From positions 12,120,476 through 12,184,475 of the forward strand of contig ML660774.1 in assembly GCA_007570785.1 (NCBI GenBank): DNA of 64,000 nt, written 5' to 3'. This stretch comes from Antilocapra americana. Its lineage: Eukaryota > Chordata > Mammalia > Artiodactyla > Antilocapridae. Made by a program: the position numbers and the translations under genes. Each line of letters opens with the position of its first letter. Position 1 is the stretch's first letter. The notes under the pieces were generated by a model. That model worked only from the letters and a program-made list of their open reading frames with translations. It did no database searches and had not been told where the DNA came from. This document shows positions 20,365 to 32,000 of the stretch, one piece after another.

Positions 20365-22054
20365 CTTTTTTTATTTTGTTTTTATTGGAGTATAGTTGCT
20401 TTACAATGTTGCATTGGTTTCTTCTATACAGCAAAGCGAATCAGCTGTGTGTGTCCACATATCCCCTCTCTTTTGCATTTCCTTCCCATCTAGGCCACCA
20501 CAGAGCACACAGTAGAGTTCCCTGTGCTGTACATACATAGCAGGCTCTCATTAGCTATCTGTTTCATATCTAGTAGTGTGTACATGTCAGGGCTTCCCTA
20601 GTGGCTCAGCAGGAAAGAATCCACCTGCAATGCAGGAGCTACAGGAGAGGCAGGTTCTATCCCTCGGTTGGGAGTATCTTCTGGAAGAGGGCATGCCAAC
20701 TTACTCTAGTATTCTTGCCAGGAGAATCCCATAGACAGAGGAGCCTTGGAGACTATAGTCCATAGCGTCGCAAAGACTAGGACATGACTGAGTGACTAAG
20801 CACAGCACAGCATAATATATACATGTCAATCCCAATCTCCCAGTTTATCCCAGCTGTCTTTCTCCCCTTGGTGTCCATAGTTTGTTCTCTACATCTATGT
20901 CTCTATTTCTGCTTTGCAAATAGGTTCATCTGTACCATTTTTCTAGATCCCACTTATATGATCTAATATACAGTATTTGTGTTTCTCTTTTCTGACTTAC
21001 TTCAGTCTGTATGACAGTCTCTTCTAGGTCCACCCTTCTCTCTACAGATTCATCCCTTTTTATGGCTAATATTGAGTTGTTTCTATGTGTCATGTCTTCT
21101 TTGTCTTTTCCTTTGTTGATGGACATTTAAGTTGCTTCCATGTCTTGGCTATTGTAAACAGTGCTGCATGAACATTGAGTGCCATGCATCTTTTGGAATT
21201 ATGGTTTTCTTGGGATGGATGCCTAGAAGTGGGATTGCTTGGTCATATTGTAGTTCTATTTTTGTTTTTTTAAGGAGCCTCCATACTGTTCTCAGTAGTG
21301 GTTGTACTGATTTATACTCCTACCAACAGTATAGGTGGATACTCTTTTCTCCACACCCTCTCCAGCATTTATTGTCTGTAGATTTTTTGATGATGATGGC
21401 CATTCTGACAGGTGTGAAGTGATACTTCATTGTAGTTTTGATTTGCATTTCTGTAATAATTAGTTATGTTGAATATCTTTTCATGTGCCTCTTGGCCATC
21501 TGTATGTTTTCTTTGGAGAAATGTCTATTTAGGTCTTCCACCCATTTTTAGATTGGGTGTTTGTTTTTTGATATTGAGCTACATGAGTTGTTTGTATATT
21601 TTGGAGATTAATCCCTTGTCAGTTGTTTCAGTCATTCAGTTGTTTCATTCATTCATTCAGTCTGAATGTTTTCCCATTCAGAGGGGTGTCTTTTTGTCTT
21701 CTTTATGATTTCCTTTGTGTGCAAAGTTTTTGAGTTTAATTAGGTCCTATTTGTTTATTTTTATTTTCATTACTCTAGGAGATGTGTCAAAAAAAGATCA
21801 TGCTGTGATTTATGTCAAAGAGTGTTCTGATTGTGTTTTCCTCTAAGAATTTTATAGGGGCAGTGGGGCAGGGAGAGGAGAAAAAAAAAACAATTTTATA
21901 GTATCTGGCTGTACATTAAGTCTCTAATCTGTTCTGAATTTGTTTTTGTGTATGGGGTTAGAGAGGGTTCTAATTTTATTCTTTTATATATAGCTGTCCA
22001 GTTTTCCAAGCAGCACTTATTGAAGAGCTTGTTCTTTTTCCATTGTATATTCTT
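20365..22054 (-). mobile_element. L1 LINE, minus strand, first part
   Basis: Starting with an inverted L1 3' UTR (gtatagttgctttacaatgt, ccctgtgctgtacatacata), this runs upstream into antisense ORF2: ggttgcttcca-like blocks near 21130, accaacagtataggtgga near 21322, ccacaccctctccagcattt near 21350 and tgaagtgatacttcattgta near 21415. It is interrupted by a Bov-tA at 20590-20819 and then by a BovB at 22055-23461, after which it resumes. It is a pseudogene. Confidence 0.88.
20590..20819 (+). mobile_element. Bov-tA SINE inside L1
   Basis: Complete plus-strand SINE from ggcttccctagtggctcagc to the gtgactaagcacagcacag tail. The 9-bp duplication tacatgtca at 20581-20589 and 20820-20828 and the continuity of the host L1 on both sides confirm the insertion. 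Confidence 0.93.
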
Positions 22055-23461
22055 CAGTTCAGTTCCATCACTCAGTCCTGTCCGACTCTTTGCGACCCCG
22101 TGAACCGCAGCATGCCAGGCCACCTTGTCCATCACCAACTCCCGAGTTTACCCAAACTCATGTCCCTTGATACCATCCAACTGTCTCATCCTCTGTTGTC
22201 CCCTTCTCCTTCTGCCCTCAATCTTTCCCAGGATCAGAGTCTTTTCAAATGGCTCAGTTCTTTACATCAGGTGGCCAAAGTATTAGAGTTTCAGCTTCAA
22301 CATCAGTCCTTCCAATGAACATTCAGGGCTGATCTCCCTTAGGATGGACTGATTGAATCTCCTTGAAGTCCAGGGGACTCTCAAGAGTCTTCTCCAACAC
22401 CACAGTTCATAAACATCAATTCTTTGGTGCTCAGCCCTCTTTATAGTCCAACTCTCACATCCATACATGACTACTGGAAAAACCATAGCCTTGACTAGAT
22501 GGACCTTTGTTGGCAAAGTAATGTCTCTGCTTTTTAATATGCTGTCTAGGTTGGCCATAACTTTCCTTTCAAGGAGTAAGCATCTTTTAATTTTATGGTT
22601 GCAATCACCATCTGCAGTGATTTGGAGCCCAGAAAAATGAAGTCAGCCACTGTTTCCACTGTTTCTCCATCTATTTGCCATGAAGTGATGGGACCAGGTG
22701 CCATGATTAGATTTCTGAATGTTGAGCTTTAAGCCAACTTTTTCACTCTCTTCTTTCACTTTCATCAAGAGGCTCTTTAGTTCTTCTTCACTTTCTGCCA
22801 TAAAGATGGTGTCATCTGCATATCTGAGGTTATTGATATTTCTCCCGGCAAGCTTGATTACAGCTTGTGCTTCTTCCAGTCCAGTGTTTCTCATGATGTA
22901 TTCTGCATATAAGTTAAATAAGCAGGGTGACAATATATAGCCTTGATGTACTCCTTTTCCTATTTGGAACCAGTCTGTTGTTCCATGTCCAGTTCTAAAT
23001 GTTGCTTACTGACCTGCATTCTCAAGAGGCAGGTCAGGTGGTCTGGTATTCCCATCTCTTTAAGAATTTTCCACAGTTTATTGTGATCCACACAGTCGAA
23101 GGCTTTGGCATAGTCAATAAAGCAGAAATAGATGTTTTTCTGGAACTCTCTTGCTTTTTTGATGATCCAGCAAATGTTGCTAATTTAATCTTTGGTCCCT
23201 CTGCCTTTTCTAAAACCAGCTTGAACATGTGGAAGTTCATGATTCACGTATGGCTGAAGCCTGGCTTGGAGAATTTTGAGCATTACTTTACTAGTGTGTG
23301 AGATGAGTACAGTTGTGCTGTAGTTTGAGCATTCTTTGGCACTGCCTTTCTTTGGGATTGGAATGAAAACTGACCTTTTCCAGTCCTGTGGCCACTACTG
23401 AGTTTTCCAAATTTCCTGACATATTGAATGTAGGGCTTTCATTATAGGGGACTGGAATTAC
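22055..23461 (-). mobile_element. BovB, 5'-truncated, minus strand, inserted in L1
   Basis: The inverted tail starts at cagttcagttccatcactca. The coding region includes the RT palm with an intact YADD box near 22808-22819 (NLRYADDTIFMAES) and the antisense YAKAFDC box near 23090. The perfect 10-bp TSD gtatattctt (22045-22054 and 23462-23471) lies in L1 sequence that is continuous across the insertion. At the 5' end, 23440-23458 reads cattataggggactggaat, which belongs to the endonuclease region in the opposite orientation and marks a tiny 5' inversion. Confidence 0.92.
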
Positions 23462-23515
23462 GTATATTCTTACTTCCTTGGTAATAGACTGGGTGGCCAT
23501 AGGTAAGAGCTAACT
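23462..23515 (-). mobile_element. L1 LINE, minus strand, continuation
   Basis: gtatattcttacttccttgg and ggccataggtaagagc follow the antisense L1 block that normally succeeds cattgtatattctt. It therefore belongs to the L1 that starts at 20365. It fades by about 23515. Confidence 0.7.
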
Positions 23516-23732
23516 CTTCAATAATGGTATCAAGCTTGGTTTTTCCCTTCTTCAGTGTGAAGAGGATTAAAGTCATGATTTTAACTAATGAAGAGCAGAG
23601 AAGTTATCTTTTTCACCTTTAACATACTCTAGCTCTAGTTGGAAGAAATTTTTATTTGTTACCTTCACTCAAATGAAGCTCTCCGTAACAATTATGAGGG
23701 CGTTTTAAGAAAACTGTTATGCTTAGATTCTA
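23516..23732. other. spacer between two opposed BovB copies
   Basis: About 220 bp of unassigned sequence. It forms the loop of the inverted BovB pair at 22055-23461 and 23733-25018. Confidence 0.45.
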
Positions 23733-25018
23733 CCAATCCCAAAGAAAGACAATGCCAAAGAATGTTCAAACTACTGCACAATTTCACTCATCTCATATGC
23801 TAGCAAAATAACACTCAAAATTCTCCAAGCCAGGCTTCAACAGTACATGAACTGTGAACTTCCTGATGTTCCAGCTGGATTTAGACAAGGCAGAGGAACC
23901 AGAAATCAAATTGCCAACATCTGTTGGATCATTTTAAAAGCAAGAGAGTTCCAGAAAAATGTCTACTTCTGCTTTATTGACTATGCCAAAGCCTTTACTG
24001 TTTTGGTCACAACAAACTGTGGAAAACTTTTAAAGAGATGGGAATATCAGACCACTTTACATGCCTCCTGAGAAATCTGTATGGAAGTCAATAAGCAACA
24101 ATTGGAACTGGACAGGGAACAGCAGACTGGTTCCAAATTGGGAAAGGAGTATGTCAAGGCTGCATATTGTCACCCTGCTTATTTAACGTCTATGCAGAGT
24201 ACATCATGCAAAATGCTGGGCTGGATAAATCACAAGCTGGAATCAAGATTGCCGGGAGAAATATCAATAACCTCAGATATGCAGATGACACTACCCTTAT
24301 GGCAGAAAGCAAAGAAGAACTAAAGAGCCTTTTGATGAAAGTGAAAGAGGAGAGTGAAAAAGTTGACTTAAAACTCAGCATTTAAAAAACTAAGATCATG
24401 GCATCTGGTCCCATCGCTTCATGGCAAATAGATGGGGGAAGAATGGAAATAGGGAGAGACTTTATTATTTTGGGCTCCAAAATCTCTGCAGATGGTGACT
24501 GCAGTCATTAAATTAAAAGACACTTCCTCCTTGGAAGAAAAGCTATGACCAATCTAGAGAGTGTATTAAAAGGCAGAGACATTACTTTTCCTGTAGTCAT
24601 CTATGAATGTGAGAGTTTGACTATAAATAAAGTTGGGCACCGAAGAACTGATGCTTTTGAACTGTGGTGTTGGAGAAGACTCTTAAGAGTCCCTTGAACT
24701 GCAAGGAGATTCAACCAGTCCATCCTAAAGGACATCAGTCCTGAATATTCATTGGGAGGACTGATGTAGAAGCTGAAACTCCAATACTTTGGCCATGTGA
24801 TGCGAAGAACTGACTCATTAGAACAGACCCTGATGCTGGGAAAGATTGTAGACAGGAGGAGAATGGGATGACAGCTGATGAGATGGTTGAATGGTGTCAC
24901 CAACTCGATAGTTGAGTTTGAGCAAGCTCCAGGATTTGGTGAAGGACAGGGAAGCTTGGTGTGTGGCAGTCCATGCGGTCATAAAGATTTGGACATGACT
25001 GAGTGACTGAACTCAACT
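23733..25018 (+). mobile_element. BovB, 5'-truncated, plus strand
   Basis: It starts in the RT fingers (ccaatcccaaagaaagacaa), then has the GFRQGRGTRNQIANICWI block, a CFIDYAKAF box near 23970-23996, intact YADD at 24278-24289, the C-terminal region and the actgaactcaactga tail. About 40-60 bases are missing near 24590 (attacttttcctgtagtcat joins two separated blocks). Frameshifts and an AAATAA-type stop end the reading frames. No clear TSD. Confidence 0.9.
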
Positions 25019-25165
25019 GAACATATTCTTTTCATGGTTGAATAGAACATTTCAACTTTTTGTTGATGGGCTTATCAACAAACTCTTTGTTTAAGCTGAC
25101 CTGGTTCTGACTGTCCCCTTCTCATGGTGACATTAGTTACCATGTGAGTGTTGCTATCTATATTA

Positions 25166-25245
25166 AAAGAATTTGCCTGCCCATTATCTCCACCAGGAAG
25201 ATCTGCTGGAAAGGGATAGGGTACCCACTCCAGTATTCTTGGGCT
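25166..25245 (+). mobile_element. degenerate Bov-tA fragment
   Basis: aaagaatttgcctgcccatt, then gaagatctgctggaaaggga, then cccactccagtattcttg follow the middle of Bov-tA with internal losses. Both ends are missing. Confidence 0.6.
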
Positions 25246-26044
25246 TCCTTTTTTTTAAAGCAACCAATATTGGGCAACATGGTTATATTAAGAAATATGC
25301 ATTTATTCCAAACAGTTACTTTTTTTGAGAGGAAAATTCATATAAAAATTCTAAAATGAAATACCTTTTACTTGTATATTATATGCATTGTCATTGAAAA
25401 AAATAAAATCACAGAACATCTGAACTATTACAAAAAAATTCAGAATTTATTGGTACTGTAATTCTAGAAGTTATTTCATTCTATTTGGTTTATATTTATT
25501 TACATCTCATCTTATCTCCTCTCTAGGGTTGGAGTGTAAGATCCTTGAGAGCAGAAAAATACTGACAAAAATTTGTAACTTCTATGAAACACCCAGAAGA
25601 GTGACTGACACAAAATAAGAGGTAAAAGACTTGTCCTCCCTTCTTTTGGTTTTTCAACTTAAAGGGGCAACGTTTAATTTTACTCTTAAGGCTCAGTGAT
25701 GGTGAATACCACACAGTTATTAGGATTCTGTTTCTTTGCATCTTGGTATCAGAATGCTTTTGCTTCCAAATGAATTAACACATATGTAATTTTTGTGGGT
25801 TTATTGTATAATTTATAATAATATGCAACTTGAAGCTGGGGTTATCTGTGGAGGAAATTATCTTTCTGTTTGAAGATCTTTCACTTCCCCATTTGGTTAT
25901 GTTCTTCCTAACACTTCCGCAACTAAATGTTGCTCCTTCTCACCATAGTACCTACCCCAGCGTCCGTGGAATACCCAAGGATCCTGCTGGGGATCTGACT
26001 TCATCCTGGTAGCCATTCCATCCTCCAGCCAAATCTTTCTGCCA
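25246..26044. other. unassigned sequence with a probable L2 scrap
   Basis: Mostly unrecognised. Around 25525-25612, gagtgtaagatccttgagag and ctgacacaaaataagaggta resemble the L2 3' end on the plus strand (consensus: aagctccttgagggcaggga, then a tgcctggcacatagtaggtg-like block). Confidence 0.45.
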
Positions 26045-26160
26045 TTAGCTCAGCAAACACTGATGGTTTTCTTGTGCTGGGCTTTGTGTTGGTCCTGGTG
26101 CTGGTGTTACAGCAGCCAACCCATTACCGTTCCTGCCTTCAAAACCCATTAAAAAAATGT
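26045..26160 (-). mobile_element. probable L2 3' end, minus strand
   Basis: ctcagcaaacactgatggtt, tgctgggctttgtgttggtc and cattaccgttcctgccttca follow the antisense L2 3' terminus (accumulation/size block with gccaggcactg). It may be the detached 3' end of the L2 at 26830-28220. Confidence 0.5.
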
Positions 26161-26829
26161 TCTTCCAAAAGGAATCAGCAGATGATCAAATGAAAGAGAG
26201 AAAAATTGAGAACTATTTTACATTTTAGGAAAGTTTAAATTTCTGTTTCTGCCAGTGTTTAGATGGGACATCATATATTAGTTACCAGAACATGTGTTTG
26301 ATTTATAAGTTATAAAATCCACAGATATTAAGAGTACATGCTCATACTACTTACTGACAGAGGTTTTAGTTACAAATGCCTTCAGGCTTCTTGTTTAGTG
26401 CATTAGTGGTACTATCATGTGGTTTATGAGAAGTTTTAAGCCCTCTACCCCCATAGTATTTGTTATCTCCTCTAAATGTATCCCAAAAAAGAGTAACCAT
26501 AAGTAAAAATAGAGTGCTTACTCACTAAATTTATCCTACTCTCAAATCACTTTTCTATTTCCTTTCCACCCTAACCCCAAACCCCTTTTATGCTGCTAAG
26601 TGCCTTATATCCAGGAAATTTCTGGCACTAGCATAATCTGGTGGCTAATAAAGGTAAAAACTAAGAACTGTGCCACATGGATAGGGGTGGGCGTTGGCAG
26701 CCCACAGAGGAGCAGCTAGCCTGTTCTCAGGGTTGGAAAAAGCTTTCTGTGGATGTAGCATCTAGCCTGAAACTACAATGCTGTGTAGAAATTTGGTAGC
26801 AGAGAAATATACAAAGAGACTTTTGGGAA
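26161..26829. other. unassigned sequence
   Basis: No repeat or exon-like pattern recognised. Confidence 0.4.
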
Positions 26830-27089
26830 GATACAAGAGCCCAGGGTTATTCTAGGATCAAGGGAGGGTATGTAAATTGGAGGGAATACAATGTGTGGCA
26901 TAAGCATGGGACAATAAAGGGGTGAGAGGTGGGGCAGGAGAGCCAGGTGGGGCCAGACCCTGACAAGCCTTTTGGGAGGTTTATTCCTTGTTCAGAAGGC
27001 AATGGGGGAGCCATGAATACCTTTTAAGCAAACACGTGACACGGTGAGGGATGTGCTTTAGAAAGATGTCTGACTGTAGCCTGATAGTA

Positions 27090-27225
27090 TGATTGCCTGT
27101 CCTGCTTTTCCAGAATAGATCCAGTGTTTGCTTGTTGTCCTGCTGTCAATATGAATAGTGCCCTCTTTCAATTGTAAAATTTGATTCTGATGATAAATTA
27201 TATGGTTTTTTTCCAAGAGTGGGCA
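27090..27225. mobile_element. unnamed old element inside L2
   Basis: tgattgcctgtcctgctttt, ttgtcctgctgtcaatatga and gatgataaattatatggttt resemble a dispersed mammalian repeat I have met but cannot name. L2-like sequence lies on both sides. Confidence 0.35.
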
Positions 27226-27371
27226 AAGAAGACCGTATAGCAGGAAGGTCTTGGATGCAATTGGTTGCAGTATTCTGAAGGGTAGAGATTATGCCTTGCA
27301 CTGTTAGTGTTAGTGAGGGGAGACAGCAGTAGAAGATAAACAGTAGTAGTAGTATTTCAGAGTAGAGCATG

Positions 27372-27572
27372 TGATGCTTCCCTGGTGGTCCAGTGGCTGA
27401 GACTCCACACTCCCATTGCAGGGGGCCCAGTTTCAATCCCCAGTCAGGGAACTAGATCCCACATGCTGCAGCTAAGAGTTTGCACACCACAAGTGAAAAT
27501 CCTGCATGCTTCCACTAAGACCCAGCACAGCCATATAAGTAAATGAATAAATAAATAAATAAAAATAAAAAA
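27372..27572 (+). mobile_element. CHR-type SINE, long form, inside L2
   Basis: The head cttccctggtggtccagtgg, the gtttcaatccccagtcaggg B-box region, a second half with cctgcatgcttccactaaga and an (aaat)n tail form a complete long CHR SINE. The flanks agagtagagcatg (27359-27371) and agaggtagaacatg (27572-27585) look like a slightly diverged TSD. Confidence 0.88.
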
Positions 27573-28373
27573 GAGGTAGAACATGCAGAAGGTATGTGGG
27601 GCATGAGGAATAGTGACAAGGGCTATAATACCCAGGTTTCTCCTTTGGCAGCTGGGTAGATGGTGGACCATTTTTGGAGAACATCATAAGATGAACATGT
27701 TTTGGGGATGGAGAATAACAGATAAACTTTGGAAATTGTGGAATTTAAGATCTCTGCAGAATGTCTAAGAGATCTGGGATACATTTCGACCTATGGATCT
27801 GAAACTCTAGATAGATTTCTGAGCTGAAGGTAGAAATTTCAGCCTGTCTGTGTAAATACAGCAACTGAAAGTACACAAGTAGCTGAGATTACCCCCAACT
27901 TTGTATAGAGAGAAGAGAAAAGGCCTGGGACAGAGCCTTCAGGAATTTCAACACATGATGGGCAGTAAAAGAGGAGTAGTTCACAGAAGAAACTGTGAGA
28001 AAGAGGGAGAGAAATAAGAAACGAGGAGAGTGTTGATGCCCTGGTACCAAGAAAAGAGGCTGTTTCAAATGGAGGAAGCTGTCAATGGTGTCAACTGCTG
28101 GAGAGAATAGGATAAAGACTGTAAAAAACTGGGGGAAGGATGGGAATTTAACAACAAGGTCACCTTGGCAAGAGGGTCTTAGTGAAAGGATGAGGACATA
28201 TATAGGATGTGAAAAAAGAGAATGGGAAGAAACTCTTTCCAGAAATTTTAACGCTTAGATAAGTGTCTCTGTTAATTGAAAAGAGATGGTAATAAATGAA
28301 TTAATTCCTTCTTTTTAGCTAATGTGTCCCATTTTCTAGAAGACACATCAGTTGATTCACTTGAGATACAGGT

Positions 28374-28514
28374 TTCCTTGAGACTTCCCTAGTGGTCTGA
28401 TGGTCAAGACTTTGCACCTCCACTGCAGGGGGTGGGTGTGATCCCTGGTTGGGGAACTAAGATCACACATGCCTCATGGCTTGGCCAAAAAGGGAAAAAA
28501 TGCCCTACCAAAAA
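28374..28514 (+). mobile_element. CHR-type SINE, short form
   Basis: gacttccctagtggtctgat, then tgatccctggttggggaact, then tcatggcttggccaaaaagg identify the SINE. agatacaggt (28364-28373) and agatacaagt (28515-28524) form a likely TSD with one mismatch. Confidence 0.87.
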
Positions 28515-28854
28515 AGATACAAGTATTTTTTAAAAAACCTGTAAGAAGGTTAAGGGTAAGAAGTCTGGGTCTATAAATGACTGCCCGAAGAATCTTTAAT
28601 ACCTGTGTAAAGAAAGACTTAAGGTCTCTTTAAATGTCATGACATAGTCAATAGTCTACTTTTCCTATAGGGAAGCCTAGAACTAGCTGTGAATTTTGCT
28701 TTTCCTTTTTCTTAGAGCCTGAAAGCAATCAATTACCTGCTGTCATTTGCCCTGCACTATTTTTAGTACCTGCCTTTTTAGAATTATCAGTATACATCAA
28801 ATGCCCTGAACATTAACTGATAGGAAGCCAGATGGAAGAAACAAAACACCTGGG

Positions 28855-29060
28855 GTGTGATCTCAGATGGGGCCTAGGAGCTGGGGCCCTGAGATCAAAC
28901 AGACCTGATTCAGCACCAGGCCTCAGTTTCCCTATCTGTGAACTGTGGGTATCAATAGTAACCTCACGTTGTCTTAAGGATTAAGTGACACATGATGTAG
29001 ATAATAAAGCACTTAGTTGCCTGGTCACAGTAAACACCCAAATAAAAGTTCATCACTAGA
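28855..29060 (+). mobile_element. MIR SINE
   Basis: The order matches MIR: gatcaaacagacctgattca, then cctcagtttccctatctgtg, then taacctcacgttgtcttaag, then attaagtgacacatgatgta and a ataaagcacttag-like end. It is an old tRNA-SINE. Confidence 0.8.
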
Positions 29061-32000
29061 CAAATTATTGCTTCACTTTTTTTCTAGTACTGTGTCATTT
29101 CAAAAAGGCTTTGTGTGTGGAGAAGGTATTTCAAGGTCAGGATTAGTCTCTATCAGTGTTGTAAGAATAAAATTGATAGTGCATTTATCTACCATATTCA
29201 TTTGCCTGCTATTTTGAAAAACTAGGAATAATCTTCTTAGTGTCAGTCAACCCTCTTCTGCTTCTGCCTTCCATTAGCAAAAACTTAACTATCTTTTCCT
29301 ACTTTATGTTGTTAATTTACAATTGCTGATATCCCTGCTTCCTGCAGAGGAATTGTGGCCTTTTTGAGTATCACTTAAATATTATTTGTATAAGATTTAG
29401 CTGAATCTGTCAAAGAGATAGCATGTCACTGAGCACAAGAGTTCCTAATTGTGTGATGCTGTTTGTAGCATCCTCAGCCAGAGTTGTCAGAGGCTGAGGG
29501 TATATCCTCTATACTAACCATGTTGAAAGATTAGCTCATGGTGCTTTGAAGATTCTTAGATACATTTGCTTCAAGACTATTAATTTTATGAATTTATCAG
29601 CCACCAGCAAATGAACAAAGTCACCAGAGTGCAAGGAGAGAGGGAAACATACTTTTCTCAACTGCTAACCAAAGAGTACAGTGAGAGAAAGTAAACATGC
29701 ATGTAGTGTATTTTCAATGTGCAAAAACATGCAAATTTCTGCATTGACTGAAATGTATCCCACCACAGGACTATGGAAGGATCTGACAAAAGTGAAAACA
29801 TTCATGCTTTAAGTAGCACTGGCCTGATTCTAGCACCTCTTGCTAACTTATGAATGATTAGAAACTCAGGTGGAAGGAAGAACAATGACTCAAGGGATTT
29901 GGGGATATTTCCAAAGAATGAACAAAGTGATGGATGATAGAATCTGGATAATTCATATAGAAAGTGAAGGCAGGATGGGTTTGAAAAGGTTCTAAGAAAG
30001 GGGAGGAGACAGTGGACCTAGAAGGTAAAAGATGTGGTATAGTGGGAATTAAACATATCAAGGTCCGACCAGTTCTAGGGCATCAGAGACAAGACTTGAG
30101 CCCCTGGTATTGTCCGTTTGTCCCATTTTTGCTCATCTGCAGTCTTGCTGTCATAACTGCTGCTTTTGGAGATAATTTGGATCAGAAGTAAGTTAACTTT
30201 ATAGTATTTAAAAAATGTAGCCGGATGCTAGCTCACCTTTGGGGGAATGAGTCATTTTCCCTTGTATAGAGAAGAGATGCCAGTCTGTCTTCATACATTT
30301 TCATACTCATTTAACTGTTTTCTGATGTACTCTGGGATCATTTGGATTCAGCAAATAGTGTATATGAGTCAGTATTCTGCGATAATATTTTCTAATTTAG
30401 ATGTTTTACTTTTCTGAATGTAGTTTTCAGAATTCCCTAAAAGAGAGTGGCTCAGAACCTTGCTCTACAAAACTTGGATATTAAAAAAAATTTCATTGCA
30501 TGCTCAATTGCACAGTAATTCTTGAAATTTTTAATGGCTGGAGTTTGTGAGCTGTAGACTGAAAAAATGATCGAAGTGCTATTAGAACTAACCTTACTTC
30601 TATTAACAGTCATCATAATGTCCCCTAGCCCTGACTGCTTCTGTTATTCAACTTCAGTCATCCTGAACCCATCACCAAGCTGTCCACGGATTGGCTTATT
30701 CTCTTGAAGTTTCACTGATGAATGTTTTCCCCTGTTTGGTGCCTGCCTTTGGAAAGATAGCTTCAAGCAAGGAACACTCATTAACTCAGTTACACGTGGG
30801 GGAAGCGCTAAAGAAAGGCAGACTTCTCTTACTGATGTGAAGTCATTTGGAGATCTATTAAACCTCTAGAGGAGAAAATGATTTTGCAGGGCATATCTTG
30901 CCTAGTAGAGTCTGGCACAAACACAGCCCCTAACTTTTAAAGATACTACTTAAAAAAACAACACCCCTCCCCCCCCCCCCCCCCCCCCCCCCGCAGTTGG
31001 TAGTCATATTTAAATGTGGCCCCAACATGACGCCCAGCAGGTGTTGCTGAAAAACACCTCAAGTGCGTCAAAGTTTAAACAGTTTCCTCCAGCTCTTCGG
31101 AGAGATTGAACTGAACCTTTCCTCCCAGCCAGCAGGAGGGAGAGGGCAGGAAGGAAGAGCGGTGAGAATGTAGATTCTTCTGTGTAGGTGTGTGGATGAG
31201 ATAATGAAGTTAGTTAATTTGGGCTCTTCCAACTTATTATCTGTTCCTGGCACTTTTCTCTGTACAAACAGAGGAAGCCGTATCCTTGGTGAGGTTTCTA
31301 ACGAAACAATTTACTGGAAATAATAATAATAGTTTCCCATTCTGCTTGAGTTTCAATGAGAGGCCTTCCTCTGCAGCTTAGGTCTTTATAATTGATTAGA
31401 ACCACTAGGATGAAAATATTCTACCTCTCTCTGGGAAAACCAGGTAATTCCCTATGTGGTTTACCAAGCAGTTTGGATGATTTTACTCCTTCACTTAAAA
31501 TGTGACCTGATAAGCTTTCAGAAGGTTAACGTATATATTATATTTACAAAAGAGGAAAGAAATTTTAACACAACAGAGAAAAATAGTATTAGTCTTTTAA
31601 AACTATGACCAATATTCTTCCCCAAAGGTGTTATAATTCCTACTTTAAAACTGATATATAATTCAAACCTTAAAATAGTTCTTTATTGACTTTTTGTAAC
31701 ATTCAGATTGTGCTGTTCTGTATAGAGTGTGGACCCAGAGAAGGGAAACACTCTATTTGGGGAGTATTTTGCTTAGTGCAGGTAATTCGTGACTACAAGT
31801 GTTAACTAATGTTCTTGACTCCAGAGGGGCTTATGTGTAAGATTGTATTTTTGAACACCGAGTTTATTTGAATATCCATAAGGATATTCTTCATTTTTCC
31901 AATGACCTGTACCACTCTCTGATAATCTCCAGTGTTAGGCAATCCTTCATTATACTTAAATATAATTGTAGAATCACAGGACTCCTCTTTAAGAAGTTAT

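Larger units (their letters stand above)
26830..28220 (-). mobile_element. L2 LINE with RT remnant, minus strand
   Basis: The reverse complement follows L2 from the reverse-transcriptase region (right) to the 3' region (left). At about 28073-28112 the minus strand reads ILFSPAVDTIDSF, the counterpart of the L2 RT palm motif LLDLSAAFDTVDH. Further left come the L2-typical blocks at 27890-27950 (ctgggacagagccttcagga) and 27000-27070 (aatgggggagccatgaatac, gtgacacggtgagggatgtg). A CHR SINE (27372-27572) and probably another old element (about 27090-27225) interrupt it. It is ancient and fully degenerate. Confidence 0.7.

Noticed and set aside
31020..31180. GC-richer block as a possible exon or promoter
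   Set aside because: No long frame, no clear splice sites and few CpGs; only the poly-C run next to it is reported.
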